Below are positions 43,690 through 52,507 of a DNA stretch of 64,000 nucleotides, piece after piece. Every line of letters begins with the position of its first letter. Position 1 is the stretch's first letter. The position numbers and the translations under genes are program-made. The notes beneath the pieces are model-generated. The model had not been told where the DNA came from and made no database searches. It saw only the letters and a list, made by a program, of their open reading frames with translations. Where the stretch lies: contig JAVKDP010000044.1 in the NCBI GenBank assembly GCA_040222185.1, positions 33,681-97,680 on the forward strand, read 5' to 3'. Source of the DNA: JAVKDP01 sp040222185. Its GTDB lineage: Bacteria; Bacteroidota; Rhodothermia; Balneolales; Balneolaceae.

Positions 43690-44403
43690 ATGGAACTTTG
43701 GACAGCATTGGCTTTGGGGTTTATAGGTAGTTTTCATTGTGTTGGGATGTGTGGTCCTATTGCAATGGCTATCCCGAGAAATAGTTCCAGTATCTTTTCG
43801 CTCACTTCCTATGCTGTAATTTATAATACCGGCAGGATTTTAACATATGTGCTCTTCGGACTTATATTTGGGCTATTAGGTACTCAAATTACCATTTCAG
43901 GTTTTCAAGGTACACTATCCATTCTACTTGGAGCAGGCATAGTTATTGGCGTATTATTCAAGAGTTTTTTTAAAAAGCGTGAACAGCTTTCGTTCGTTGA
44001 GAATCTTAGTCTAATGATTACGAACTCTTATTCTAAACTAATGAGAAAAGAAACTTCTTCTGCCTTGTTTGGAATGGGCTTTCTTAACGGACTTCTTCCT
44101 TGTGCCTTTGTGTATTCCGGTTTAGCTGCCGCAGTACTTACCCAAACACCAGTTCACAGCATGGCTTATATGGCTCTTTTTGGCTTAGGAACCTTTCCGG
44201 CGATGTATCTGATGTACCTGGCCCCTTCTGTATTATCGTTGGATATGAGACAAATGATGAGAGATTTTATACCCTACCTTGCTTTCACTTTAGGTATTTT
44301 TCTTATTGTGAGAGGGATGGTGCTTAATGATCTTATCGTTTCCCCGGAAATTACTGAAAGGATTTCTTCATACTGCGTATTTCCAGGTACAAGCATGAAT
44401 TAG
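43690..44403 (+). CDS. TauE/SafE-like membrane protein of cbb3 operon
   Basis: 237 residues from the ATG at 43690, chosen because it begins directly with the first membrane helix; a longer frame from 43636 would overlap ccoH. About six hydrophobic segments. It has two family motifs, GSFHCVGMCGPIAMAI at about 13-28 (H16, C17, M20, C21) and GMGFLNGLLPCAFVYSGLAAA near 124-144. Members with the HCVGMCGP motif sit next to cbb3 genes in many bacteria and are thought to move copper or sulfur species. It is the last gene of the operon; no hairpin terminator is visible before the convergent gene. Confidence 0.85.
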   Translation: MELWTALALGFIGSFHCVGMCGPIAMAIPRNSSSIFSLTSYAVIYNTGRILTYVLFGLIFGLLGTQITISGFQGTLSILLGAGIVIGVLFKSFFKKREQLSFVENLSLMITNSYSKLMRKETSSALFGMGFLNGLLPCAFVYSGLAAAVLTQTPVHSMAYMALFGLGTFPAMYLMYLAPSVLSLDMRQMMRDFIPYLAFTLGIFLIVRGMVLNDLIVSPEITERISSYCVFPGTSMN

Positions 44404-44410
44404 GACAAGG

Positions 44411-45601
44411 CTAGAAATTATACTCCGGCTTCCACTCAACTACTTTTTTAGTGTCCATAGCCTCAATGGCCATACTAACGAGAATTGAAACATTCGCCCC
44501 TGTTTCGACATTGGAATCTGGTTTCGAGTTTGTTCTAACAGAATCACGAAAATCGATTAAAGCCTGTTTACTGGCATCCATATCATCAGCCACTGTAATT
44601 GGTGCTCCTTCTCCTTTAGACCAGGCCTCAGACGTAGCACCCGATACTCCATCCACTAAACCGGTTTCCCGGGCTTCTTCCAGGTTTTCAAGATAAATTC
44701 TTGCCCCACCGAAGTTAATAACCAGGCTTCCTTTCTGCCCCTGAACTTTTATTTGATAACGTTCATAAGAGTTTGTCGTTAAGCTGGTGAATTTTGTATT
44801 CAATCCATTTGGGTACTGCATCATGATATGAACATTGTCATATGTCTCACGACCATCTTTCCAGTAATCAATTCCACCAAACCCTGAGACATGACTTGGT
44901 GTTGTCCCAGCTACCCAGTTACAAAAGTCAATTTGATGAGAACATAACTCAGCTGTAAGCCCTCCTGAGTACTCTCGGTACATTCTCCAATTGATCATTC
45001 TCTCCCATTTGGGATCTGACACAGGTCGTCTCCAGTCTCCATTTCTATTCCACTGACATTCAATCGACTCCACATGCCCTAAATAGCCGCTATTAATAAT
45101 TTCAACAGCGCGATGGTATAATCTACTACTATGATATTGATGACCTACCTGGAAAGTCGGAGTGTAATCACGAACCTTCTTCACTAACTCCTTAGCAGGT
45201 TCGATACCTTTAATCATGGTTTTTTCGCAATAGATATGTTTTCCTGACTGGAGTACATCTTCCAATACATCATCATGAAGTGCGTATGGGACAGCAATAA
45301 TTATAGCATCAACATTTTTGTCATCCAGGATTCTACGATAATCTTCGTATCCTTTTGCACCATTCGTGGCTTTGTTTACGCAATCTTCCAATCGGAATGG
45401 AATGATATCAGAACAGGCCGTTACCTGAACCCCTTCAATTTCTTTGATTAAATGTGACAGCCCGGTGCCACGGTCACCAGTCCCGATCACACCGATATTC
45501 AAATCTTTGAATTCTCTTGAATGAAAAGCTCCAGCAAATCCAGTGGTTAATACTGCGGCTCCAGCTAAACCTGTACTTTTAATAAAATCTCTTCTTCTCA
45601 T
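44411..45601 (-). CDS. Tat-exported Gfo/Idh/MocA-family oxidoreductase (1)
   Basis: 396 residues. A twin-arginine leader (MRRRDFIKSTGLAGAAVL) implies folding in the cytoplasm and export. The Rossmann part has GVIGTGDRGTG near 38, and the catalytic-lysine motif reads YCEKTMIKGIEPA near 130 (EKTM in place of the usual EKP). The second domain contains GHQYHSSRLYHRAVEI and an HQIDFCNWV histidine. Family members oxidise or reduce sugars with tightly bound NAD(P). It is the third gene of a transcript with the second oxidoreductase (107 bases upstream) and the DUF1080 lipoprotein. Convergent with the cbb3 operon, seven bases apart. Confidence 0.88.
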   Translation of the reverse strand: MRRRDFIKSTGLAGAAVLTTGFAGAFHSREFKDLNIGVIGTGDRGTGLSHLIKEIEGVQVTACSDIIPFRLEDCVNKATNGAKGYEDYRRILDDKNVDAIIIAVPYALHDDVLEDVLQSGKHIYCEKTMIKGIEPAKELVKKVRDYTPTFQVGHQYHSSRLYHRAVEIINSGYLGHVESIECQWNRNGDWRRPVSDPKWERMINWRMYREYSGGLTAELCSHQIDFCNWVAGTTPSHVSGFGGIDYWKDGRETYDNVHIMMQYPNGLNTKFTSLTTNSYERYQIKVQGQKGSLVINFGGARIYLENLEEARETGLVDGVSGATSEAWSKGEGAPITVADDMDASKQALIDFRDSVRTNSKPDSNVETGANVSILVSMAIEAMDTKKVVEWKPEYNF

Positions 45602-45708
45602 ATTTCCTGCTTATTAAACTGAATCAATATAGAAAAAATCTACCTTCTCTAACTAAAAGCACCACTAAATATTGGGTTTATTGAATATGCAACACTCCTG
45701 TTTAAAAA

Positions 45709-47040
45709 CTATACTTTTGGCTCCCAACCCGGGGCGTATTCACGTTTCCAAAGCTTCATTGCGTCCGGGTTATTAAGAATCTTACCTGTGTTAGGATCAA
45801 TCGTAACACTCCCTCCAACTTCCTGCGCTATATTCCCATAATGGCAAAGCATGGTTGAAATACTTGCATCATCTATAGGTGCCTTTAACTCTTCACCCAC
45901 ACGAATGGCATTTGCAAAATTAATCATATGGTTCACAGTCAGAGCATCAAAACCTCGCGTATCAGCTGTACTTGCAGCACCTCCTCCTTTTGGTTCTACT
46001 TCTTCCTTAATGAGTTTACCACCCCGGTCATATAGCAAATAACCATCACGGTCGAGTAAGATAGAACCCGTAGTTCCGTGAATTAATGAGCCTCTTCCTC
46101 TGCCCATAATCGGAAAGCCATTACAGCTCTTACCTTCCCAGGAAATCATTTTGCCACCTTCAAATTCGAAACTGGCATTCTGTGTATCATAGAATTCCCA
46201 ATCATCCTGAAAATGATACCTTCCACCAGTTGAAGTAGCCTTTACAGGAAGGTCGACCCCAAGAGCCCATCGACAAATATCAATTTCATGGGTTCCATTG
46301 TTATGAATTTCTCCTGTTCCCCAGCTTTTAAACCAATGCCAGTTATATGGGTGAACATTATCACGATAGTCTTCCCTTGGAGCAGGCCCTTGCCATAACT
46401 CCCAATCTAATGTATTCGGGACTTCTACAACTTTACCATTCCCAATTGAACCTCTTTGATTGGAATACCATGCTTTACCATAGTATACATCACCAATAAT
46501 ACCTTCTCTAATCTCAGTAATAGCTTTCAGTGAAGTAATAGAAGAACGCTGCTGGTTTCCCATCTGGCATAATTTCCCGGTCTTCTTTTGTGCAGCAACC
46601 AGCAACTCATTCTCGTGTGGATTATGGCTACATGGCTTTTCGATAAACACATGCTTACCAGCTTGCATGGCCATAATCGCCATTGGTGCATGCCAGTGTT
46701 CTGGAGTAGCAATCGTAATTACATCGATATCATCTTTCTCAAGAAGTTTTCTAAAGTCTTTTTCTACCTTGGGTACATATCCGGTCATTTCCTGAGACCA
46801 CTGCTTATGCTCATCAATTATTACATCATCCACATCACAAAACCAGGTTACTCTTGCATTCTCAAGTTTTGCTACCGCTTCAGCGTGAGCTTTCCCTCTG
46901 CTTCGGACTCCAACCACAGCAAAGTTGATGGTCTCATTTGGCTTGCCTTTCAAAATAGTAGGGAACCCCAAAGCCAATGTTCCACCAATTCCTGCTATCG
47001 TGCTTTTTTTGAGAAATGCTCTTCGATCTAGTTGTTTCAT
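45709..47040 (-). CDS. Tat-exported Gfo/Idh/MocA-family oxidoreductase (2)
   Basis: 443 residues. The twin-arginine leader is MKQLDRRAFLKKSTIAGIGG. The NAD-binding region FAVVGVRSRGKAH near 37-49 is followed by ATPEHWHAPMAI, the family lysine motif FIEKPCSHN near 133-141, QMGNQQRS near 157 and GTGEIHNNGTHEIDICRWALG near 239-259 with the conserved histidines. It belongs to the same superfamily as its neighbour but a different subfamily. Export together with a DUF1080 lipoprotein 11 bases upstream suggests joint work on a sugar in the periplasm, possibly formation or reduction of a 3-keto sugar. Confidence 0.88.
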   Translation of the reverse strand: MKQLDRRAFLKKSTIAGIGGTLALGFPTILKGKPNETINFAVVGVRSRGKAHAEAVAKLENARVTWFCDVDDVIIDEHKQWSQEMTGYVPKVEKDFRKLLEKDDIDVITIATPEHWHAPMAIMAMQAGKHVFIEKPCSHNPHENELLVAAQKKTGKLCQMGNQQRSSITSLKAITEIREGIIGDVYYGKAWYSNQRGSIGNGKVVEVPNTLDWELWQGPAPREDYRDNVHPYNWHWFKSWGTGEIHNNGTHEIDICRWALGVDLPVKATSTGGRYHFQDDWEFYDTQNASFEFEGGKMISWEGKSCNGFPIMGRGRGSLIHGTTGSILLDRDGYLLYDRGGKLIKEEVEPKGGGAASTADTRGFDALTVNHMINFANAIRVGEELKAPIDDASISTMLCHYGNIAQEVGGSVTIDPNTGKILNNPDAMKLWKREYAPGWEPKV

Positions 47041-47051
47041 ACCAGCTTGTA

Positions 47052-48422
47052 TTATGGGTTTAGTTTTTTGATGAAAATATTCCTGTAGTGTACTTCATTT
47101 CCATGATCTTGTAGTAAGATATTTCCTTCTGTCCATGTTCCAAAGCCCGGCCATTTTGAATACTTACTTTCATCAACCAGCTTCTGAAATTCAGGAGTGT
47201 TTCTATCATACTCCAATACCTTCCTTCCGTTTAACCAATGTTCAACATGATCTCCATTAGAAATAATTTTGGCATGATTCCATTCTCCAATAGGGTTTGG
47301 TTGTTTGCCCTCTGCTTTAATTAAGTCATAAAGCGAGGCCAGTGTCCTGCTTCCTTCTTGCGCACCAAGCTTTGCATCAGGATGTAATACATCATCCAGT
47401 ACCTGGTATTCCAAACCAATAGATGAGCCAGTACCCTGGTTCAAATTTGCATCAACAAAATACTTGATACCACTATTCGAGCCCGGAGTAATTTTAAAAT
47501 CTACCCACAACTCGAAGTTGTCAAATAACTCACGGGTAACAATATCTCCGGCGTCTTCTGATTCAGCACCACCCGACTCATGAATCGTGATCGTACCACC
47601 ATCAACATCCCAACCTGTTCCTTCTTCTGAAAATGGGAAGTCATCTGATCTTGCGCTTCGCCACTTATCCACATTTTGCCCATCATAAAGCAATTCCCAT
47701 CCCCAGTCTGCCTGGCTATGAGTGAGAGAATTGTAATTATCTTTGGCTGGTACGGTGGTTTCCATTGCATATGCTCTGGGAGCGTCTGTGATAATCCGGA
47801 TATTTCTCCACATAATTTCGATACCCACATCATCCGGGCTGTAAATACTGTGAACTTGAAGTGCTATAAAGCCTGTTCCTGTTCTGTCATCTACTAAATG
47901 AGACACTGGTATTCCATTAACCCAGGTTTTTATAGTATCACCAATTGCCTCAACCCTGAATTTATTCCATTCAAGATGCTTATATGCTGCCTGAGCTTCT
48001 GGCATATCTCTTAAAGGGTGTAACCAACCACGGCGTGCTTCATCATAGATACCACCCGTCCAGGCTCTTTCTGAAGGATCAATCTCAACCTGGTACCCAT
48101 GTGTTCTTCCATCTTCAAATTCAGGGAAACTGTTACTTCGGATTTGAACTCCTGAATTTGTTTCAGCAGAGAGTTTTACTTCATACTCCAAAATAAAATC
48201 GCTGTATAAAGCCTCAGTTCTCAGGAAGGAGTTAGGTGTATTATCAACCGTTGTACCAACAATTGCTCCGTCAACTACCGAGTATGTAGCTACTCCTCCA
48301 ATCTGTTCCCATCCGTTCAGGTTCTCCCCATTAAAGAGTTCTATCCACGGCTCTTCCTGAGTTTGGCAAGCCATTATCAAAGTAAAGAAACAAAGTATCA
48401 GGGTGTTATATCTTAAATTCAT
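47052..48422 (-). CDS. Lipoprotein with two DUF1080 (3-keto-glycoside hydrolase-like) domains
   Basis: 456 residues. Signal peptide with lipobox IMAC (C19). Two jelly-roll-like DUF1080 domains are visible: residues about 24-215 (WIELFNGENLNGWEQIGG ... DGRTHGYQVEIDPSERAWTGGIYDEARRGWL) and about 233-456 (GWELLYDGQNVDKWRS ... NSGIKYFV ... IGLEYQVLDD ... LYDLIKAEGKQPNP ... WNHAKIISNGDHVEHWLNGRKVLEYD). The family includes 3-keto-disaccharide hydrolases or lyases and laminin-G-like sugar-binding relatives. First gene of the transcript with the two exported oxidoreductases. Confidence 0.88.
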   Translation of the reverse strand: MNLRYNTLILCFFTLIMACQTQEEPWIELFNGENLNGWEQIGGVATYSVVDGAIVGTTVDNTPNSFLRTEALYSDFILEYEVKLSAETNSGVQIRSNSFPEFEDGRTHGYQVEIDPSERAWTGGIYDEARRGWLHPLRDMPEAQAAYKHLEWNKFRVEAIGDTIKTWVNGIPVSHLVDDRTGTGFIALQVHSIYSPDDVGIEIMWRNIRIITDAPRAYAMETTVPAKDNYNSLTHSQADWGWELLYDGQNVDKWRSARSDDFPFSEEGTGWDVDGGTITIHESGGAESEDAGDIVTRELFDNFELWVDFKITPGSNSGIKYFVDANLNQGTGSSIGLEYQVLDDVLHPDAKLGAQEGSRTLASLYDLIKAEGKQPNPIGEWNHAKIISNGDHVEHWLNGRKVLEYDRNTPEFQKLVDESKYSKWPGFGTWTEGNILLQDHGNEVHYRNIFIKKLNP

Positions 48423-48507
48423 AAGTGAGTAGTTAATCGAATTAATAATGTATTATGATACTTAATTTCATCATGTTATTAAAGTCCTTTTGACCTGAAA
48501 ATGATCG

Positions 48508-49215
48508 CTAGTATTCCACTGCCAGTGCATCCATCAAAACTGCAAAATCATCAAAACATAAGTCAGGTAAAGTGGCTTCAAGTTCCGTTGGATTTGATTT
48601 ATACCAGGCCACCTTCCAACCAGCACTCAGCCCCCCTTTTACATCCGATGAGATAGAATCTCCTACATACAATATCTTGTTTCTCTCAACTCCTGCAAGC
48701 CCCGTTGAATGGTCAAAAATTTTCGGGTGAGGTTTCATCACTCCGACCTCCTCTGAAATGACAATCTGTCGTGCACTATTTTTGAACCCGAACTGATCTA
48801 TCTTCATCCATTGGGTTTCGGCAAAGCCATTAGTGATTATTCCAACATTGTACTTTTCAGCAATTCTATCATAGGCATATTTTGCCCCATCAATCCATTC
48901 CCAATGGTTTCGATAATAACTCATATATACCTTTCCGGCTTCGACATATAACGAAGGATCTATTTCCAGCTCAATAAACGTTTCTTCAAACCTCCTGCGA
49001 TGCAGGATATGCCGATCGATTTCTCCTCGCCCATATTCTTCCCACAGCCCTTTATTTATGTGATGATAAGTATCGATTAAAGTTTCGAGAGAAATAGACC
49101 TAAACTCATCAAAATGATCATGAACATCTGCTAAGCCATTTTGTTCTGCCTTTTTGTGATCAAGGAGGGTATCGTCTAAGTCAAAATAAATGAATTCGGG
49201 TGTAAGAACTGACAA
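48508..49215 (-). CDS. HAD-family nucleotidase, YjjG-like
   Basis: 235 residues. The HAD motifs are FDLDDTLLDH (nucleophile D11, D13), GIITNGFAETQWMKI near 126-140, the lysine in VMKPHPKIFDHS near 159, and ILYVGDSISSDVKGG near 180. The cap domain is helical (class I). The pattern matches the YjjG/YfnB noncanonical-pyrimidine nucleotidase subgroup. It probably removes phosphate from small nucleotides such as dUMP analogues. The start is TTG; no ATG is available before motif I. Confidence 0.88.
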   Translation of the reverse strand: MSVLTPEFIYFDLDDTLLDHKKAEQNGLADVHDHFDEFRSISLETLIDTYHHINKGLWEEYGRGEIDRHILHRRRFEETFIELEIDPSLYVEAGKVYMSYYRNHWEWIDGAKYAYDRIAEKYNVGIITNGFAETQWMKIDQFGFKNSARQIVISEEVGVMKPHPKIFDHSTGLAGVERNKILYVGDSISSDVKGGLSAGWKVAWYKSNPTELEATLPDLCFDDFAVLMDALAVEY

Positions 49216-49307
49216 TGGAATGGTTTTTGATTATAGTTAAATGAATTTGAACCAAATCAATTTTGGCTCGTACAGCGGGCACAAAGTAAACAACTAAATA
49301 CAAAATC

Positions 49308-49898
49308 ATGAAGGGAAAGTTTATAATAGGAATAGTAGTCGTAGGGCTAATCGTTTTTTTTGGAATAAGTGTTAATAATGGGCTGATAGAAAAAGAAGAA
49401 GGTGTTGAGAGCGCATGGGCTCAGGTAGAAAATCAATACCAGCGCAGAGCTGATCTAATCCCAAACCTTGTCAATACTGTTAGAGGCGCTGCAGAGTTTG
49501 AGCAAGAAACTCTTACAGCAGTAGTGAATGCAAGAAGCAATGCCTCATCTATCAACATAAGTGCAGCTGATTTAAATGACCCGGCAAAGCTGGCTCAATT
49601 TCAAGAAGCGCAAAGCCAGTTAAGTGGAGCACTTTCTCGTTTAATGGTAACCGTTGAACGTTACCCTGAGCTAAAGGCTAATGCTAATTTCCGTGACCTT
49701 CAATCTCAACTTGAAGGAACAGAAAACAGAATCGCCACAGAAAGGAAGAGATTTAACGACACTGCTCAAGGTTACAATACAGCTATTCGGAAATTCCCAT
49801 CAAGCATTTTTGCTTCCATTGGTGGGTTTGAAAGAAAAGCATATTTCGAAGCTGATCAGGGAGCTGAGAATGCTCCATCTGTAGATTTTTCGAACTAA
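49308..49898 (+). CDS. lemA: LemA family protein
   Basis: 196 residues. One N-terminal membrane segment (4-22), then the LemA coiled-coil helices with EEGVESAWAQVENQYQRRADLIPNLVNTVRGAA near 26-57 and YNTAIRKFPSSIFA near 161-174, which are the family signatures. Function is unsettled; LemA genes very often precede TPM-domain genes, as here (two follow). Confidence 0.95.
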   Translation: MKGKFIIGIVVVGLIVFFGISVNNGLIEKEEGVESAWAQVENQYQRRADLIPNLVNTVRGAAEFEQETLTAVVNARSNASSINISAADLNDPAKLAQFQEAQSQLSGALSRLMVTVERYPELKANANFRDLQSQLEGTENRIATERKRFNDTAQGYNTAIRKFPSSIFASIGGFERKAYFEADQGAENAPSVDFSN

Positions 49899-49997
49899 TA
49901 TATTTACGAATTGAACGGAGCAATCTCAGGGTATCAATTTATTATTTCTGAGATGCTTCATTCTTCACTCTATATAGCCCCATAAGTACAATTTTAT

Positions 49998-50444
49998 ATG
50001 GCCAGATTTTTATCAAAAGAAGAAGAACAGACTATTATTTCAGCTATTAAAGATGCTGAAACCGCTACTTCTGGTGAAGTTCGCGTTCACATCGAAAATA
50101 AATGCAAAGCTGATGACCCAGTAGATAGAGCTAAAGAGGTTTTTGCTGAATTGAAAATGCATGAGACCGAACTCAAAAATGGAGTAATTATCTACATTGC
50201 TACCAGGGATCATAAACTGGCTATTTGGGGAGACCAGGGCATTCATGAAAAAGTTGGTCAGGATTTTTGGGAAGAAGAGATAAAGCTTATGCAGAAATAC
50301 TTTCAAGCTGATGATTATGAAAGTGGTATAAAAGATGCAGTTCTAATGGTTGGCCAAAAACTGAAGGAGTTCTTTCCCTACCAAAAGGATGATGTGAATG
50401 AACTACCAGATGACATTAGCTATGGGGAGAACAACGATGCATAA
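49998..50444 (+). CDS. TPM-domain protein (cytoplasmic form)
   Basis: 148 residues without signal peptide or membrane helix. A single TPM domain runs through most of it (EEEQTIISAIKDAETATSGEVRVHIE ... NGVIIYIATRDHKLAIWGDQGIHEKV ... YFQADDYESGIKDAVLMVGQKL). TPM domains bind acidic patches and have reported weak phosphatase activity in plants and actinobacteria. Second gene of a lemA-TPM-TPM cluster; the next gene overlaps its end by eight bases. Confidence 0.9.
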   Translation: MARFLSKEEEQTIISAIKDAETATSGEVRVHIENKCKADDPVDRAKEVFAELKMHETELKNGVIIYIATRDHKLAIWGDQGIHEKVGQDFWEEEIKLMQKYFQADDYESGIKDAVLMVGQKLKEFFPYQKDDVNELPDDISYGENNDA

Positions 50445-51273
50445 TCTAAATAAAAAAATTACATTCGTAATTACAAAGACAGCTTTTGTTCTCCTTTTTC
50501 TATTAAGCTCCTTTTCATCTGTCTTTGCACAGAACTTTGACTTCATCCCTGATTCTCCCCAGGGCATGGTTAATGATTATGCAGGGATGCTGTCCTCCTC
50601 GGAAGAACGAAGGCTTGATCAAAAACTGGTTAACTACAGAGACACTACAACCAATGTTATTGCAATCGCAATCATTGAAAGCCTTGAGGGTAACTCTATT
50701 GAAGAAGTGGCTACTGAAGTATTCAGCCGATGGAGGATGTGGGAAGGTGACAACTACAATGGAGTTTTGATTCTTGTATCAGAAGGCGACCGGGCTATCC
50801 GTATTGAAGTCGGATACGGGCTTGAAGGCGCTATTCCTGATGTTATGGCTAACCGGATTATCAATGACATCATTACTCCAAGCTTCCGTAACCAGGATGT
50901 ATATGGAGGGCTAGACCGAGCTACTGGCGCCCTTATTCAACTTGCATCAGGCGAATTTACAGGTACACCAGAAGGCCTGAGTAATAACGATGGATCAGGA
51001 ATTCCAATTGATGTAATAATCTTTTTAGTAGTTCTGATCCTGCTTGTAATCTCACGAAGCGGAAGAGGAGGACGAGGCGGAAAGCGCACATTTGGTCCAA
51101 CTGATGTTGTTGAAGTCCTATTTTGGAACCAGGTACTTGGCGGTGGTGGCCGCAACAGGGGTGCTGGATTTGGTTCTGGTGGAGGAAGCTTTGGCGGCGG
51201 TGGCGGATTCGGAGGTTTTAGCGGTGGCGGCGGATTTGGCTCAGGTGGCGGTGGTGCCAGCGGAGGTTGGTAG
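50437..51273 (+). CDS. Exported TPM-domain membrane protein with Gly-rich tail
   Basis: 278 residues from the ATG at 50437, which has GGGGAG nine bases upstream and starts the signal peptide; a longer frame from 50398 lies inside the previous gene. A signal peptide (about 1-33, ending SVFAQN) precedes a TPM domain (about 40-170, VNDYAGMLSSSEERRLDQ ... GYGLEGAIPD), a membrane helix near 190-207 and a glycine-rich C-terminus of GGGxF repeats ending SGGW. It is the usual partner of lemA. Inferred to face the periplasm. Confidence 0.9.
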   Translation: MHNLNKKITFVITKTAFVLLFLLSSFSSVFAQNFDFIPDSPQGMVNDYAGMLSSSEERRLDQKLVNYRDTTTNVIAIAIIESLEGNSIEEVATEVFSRWRMWEGDNYNGVLILVSEGDRAIRIEVGYGLEGAIPDVMANRIINDIITPSFRNQDVYGGLDRATGALIQLASGEFTGTPEGLSNNDGSGIPIDVIIFLVVLILLVISRSGRGGRGGKRTFGPTDVVEVLFWNQVLGGGGRNRGAGFGSGGGSFGGGGGFGGFSGGGGFGSGGGGASGGW

Positions 51274-51286
51274 TATTCATATCAGC

Positions 51287-52507
51287 CTATAAAACTTGCT
51301 CCAGATCGTAAATAATGTCTTCTATATCTTCGATACCTACAGAGATGCGGATTAACCCCTCGCTTATTCCGGCTTTCTTCCTTAACGATACATCCATAAC
51401 GGAATGCGTCATTGAAGCCGGATGTTGAATGAGTGTATCAACAGTACCCAGACTTACCGCGAGCGTACACAACTTCACATTGTTCATCAAATACTCACCA
51501 GAGTCATATCCTCCCTTCAACTCAAAAGAGACTACTCCTCCAAAGCCATTCTTCATAATTGATGAAGCCAGGTTATGTTGAGCATGAGACTCTAGACCCG
51601 GATACCAGACTTTTTCTACATTTGGATGGTTTTCAAGATAATTCGCTACTTGCATTGCATTCTCAGCATGCGTTTTCATACGCAATGCCAGAGTTTTAAC
51701 CCCATGAATGAGTAACCATGCATCCATCGGCCCTGAAATTCCACCCAGGTTTTTCCTGAAGGTTGAAGTATGATGCTCTTCTAACAAACTTTTCTTAGCC
51801 ACTAATGCACCTCCAACAACAGAACCATGCCCACCCAGGTATTTTGTTGTAGAATGAACTACTACATCTGCCTGGTAAGCTAGCGGCTGCATATGATATG
51901 GTGTAGCAAAAGTATTATCTACCATTACCAAAGCACCATATTTATGAGCCATTTTTGAAATACTAAGAATATCACTGACTGCCATAGTTGGATTAGCAAT
52001 ACTTTCGAGATAAACAAGCTTCGTGTTTGGATGCTTTTCCAATTCTATCTGTAAAAGAAATAGATCACTTGTGTCTACAAAAGAAGTAGAAATTCCCATA
52101 GCTGGTGCTTCATCTGACAGGAACTGGCTTGTACAACCATAAAGTGCGTCCTGTGCAATTACATGTCCACCCGAAGCTATACTGATTATCCCGGTAGTAA
52201 TTGCAGACATCCCGCTTCCAAATACCATACCACTGTAAGACTCGCTATTAGGTAGTTCATGAGTTTCCAACTCACAAATGATTCTTTCTAAATGTTCTAC
52301 CGTTGGATTTCCTAGTCTGGAATAGATGTGAGATGATCCTCCTTCTTCACCAGCAAAAGCTTTTTTACCCTGTTCAACGTCATCAAAAATGAAGGTCGAT
52401 GATTGATAAATAGGAACAAAGTGTGAACCAAACTGGTCATTGGATTTTTTACCAGAATGAATAACCTTAGTATTGAAAGAGTGCTTTTTTTCTAATGTTT
52501 TCATCAT
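51287..52507 (-). CDS. PLP sulfur-amino-acid lyase, methionine gamma-lyase-like
   Basis: 406 residues, Cys/Met metabolism PLP family: SRLGNPTVEHLE near 63, FGSGMSAI, ALYGCTSQF with C125 at the position of the essential cysteine of methionine gamma-lyases, LVYLESIANPTM near 165, and HSTTKYLGGHGSVVGG with the PLP lysine. The cysteine and the ESIANP segment favour methionine gamma-lyase (methionine to methanethiol, 2-oxobutyrate and ammonia) over cystathionine gamma-synthase, which usually has glycine there; cystathionine lyase is also possible. Its start overlaps the end of the Lrp gene by four bases. Confidence 0.82.
   Translation of the reverse strand: MMKTLEKKHSFNTKVIHSGKKSNDQFGSHFVPIYQSSTFIFDDVEQGKKAFAGEEGGSSHIYSRLGNPTVEHLERIICELETHELPNSESYSGMVFGSGMSAITTGIISIASGGHVIAQDALYGCTSQFLSDEAPAMGISTSFVDTSDLFLLQIELEKHPNTKLVYLESIANPTMAVSDILSISKMAHKYGALVMVDNTFATPYHMQPLAYQADVVVHSTTKYLGGHGSVVGGALVAKKSLLEEHHTSTFRKNLGGISGPMDAWLLIHGVKTLALRMKTHAENAMQVANYLENHPNVEKVWYPGLESHAQHNLASSIMKNGFGGVVSFELKGGYDSGEYLMNNVKLCTLAVSLGTVDTLIQHPASMTHSVMDVSLRKKAGISEGLIRISVGIEDIEDIIYDLEQVL

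Noticed and set aside
46588..47031. 147-codon + strand frame
   Set aside because: Antisense to the Tat oxidoreductase, whose family motifs fill the region; the translation is Cys/His/Tyr-rich without pattern.
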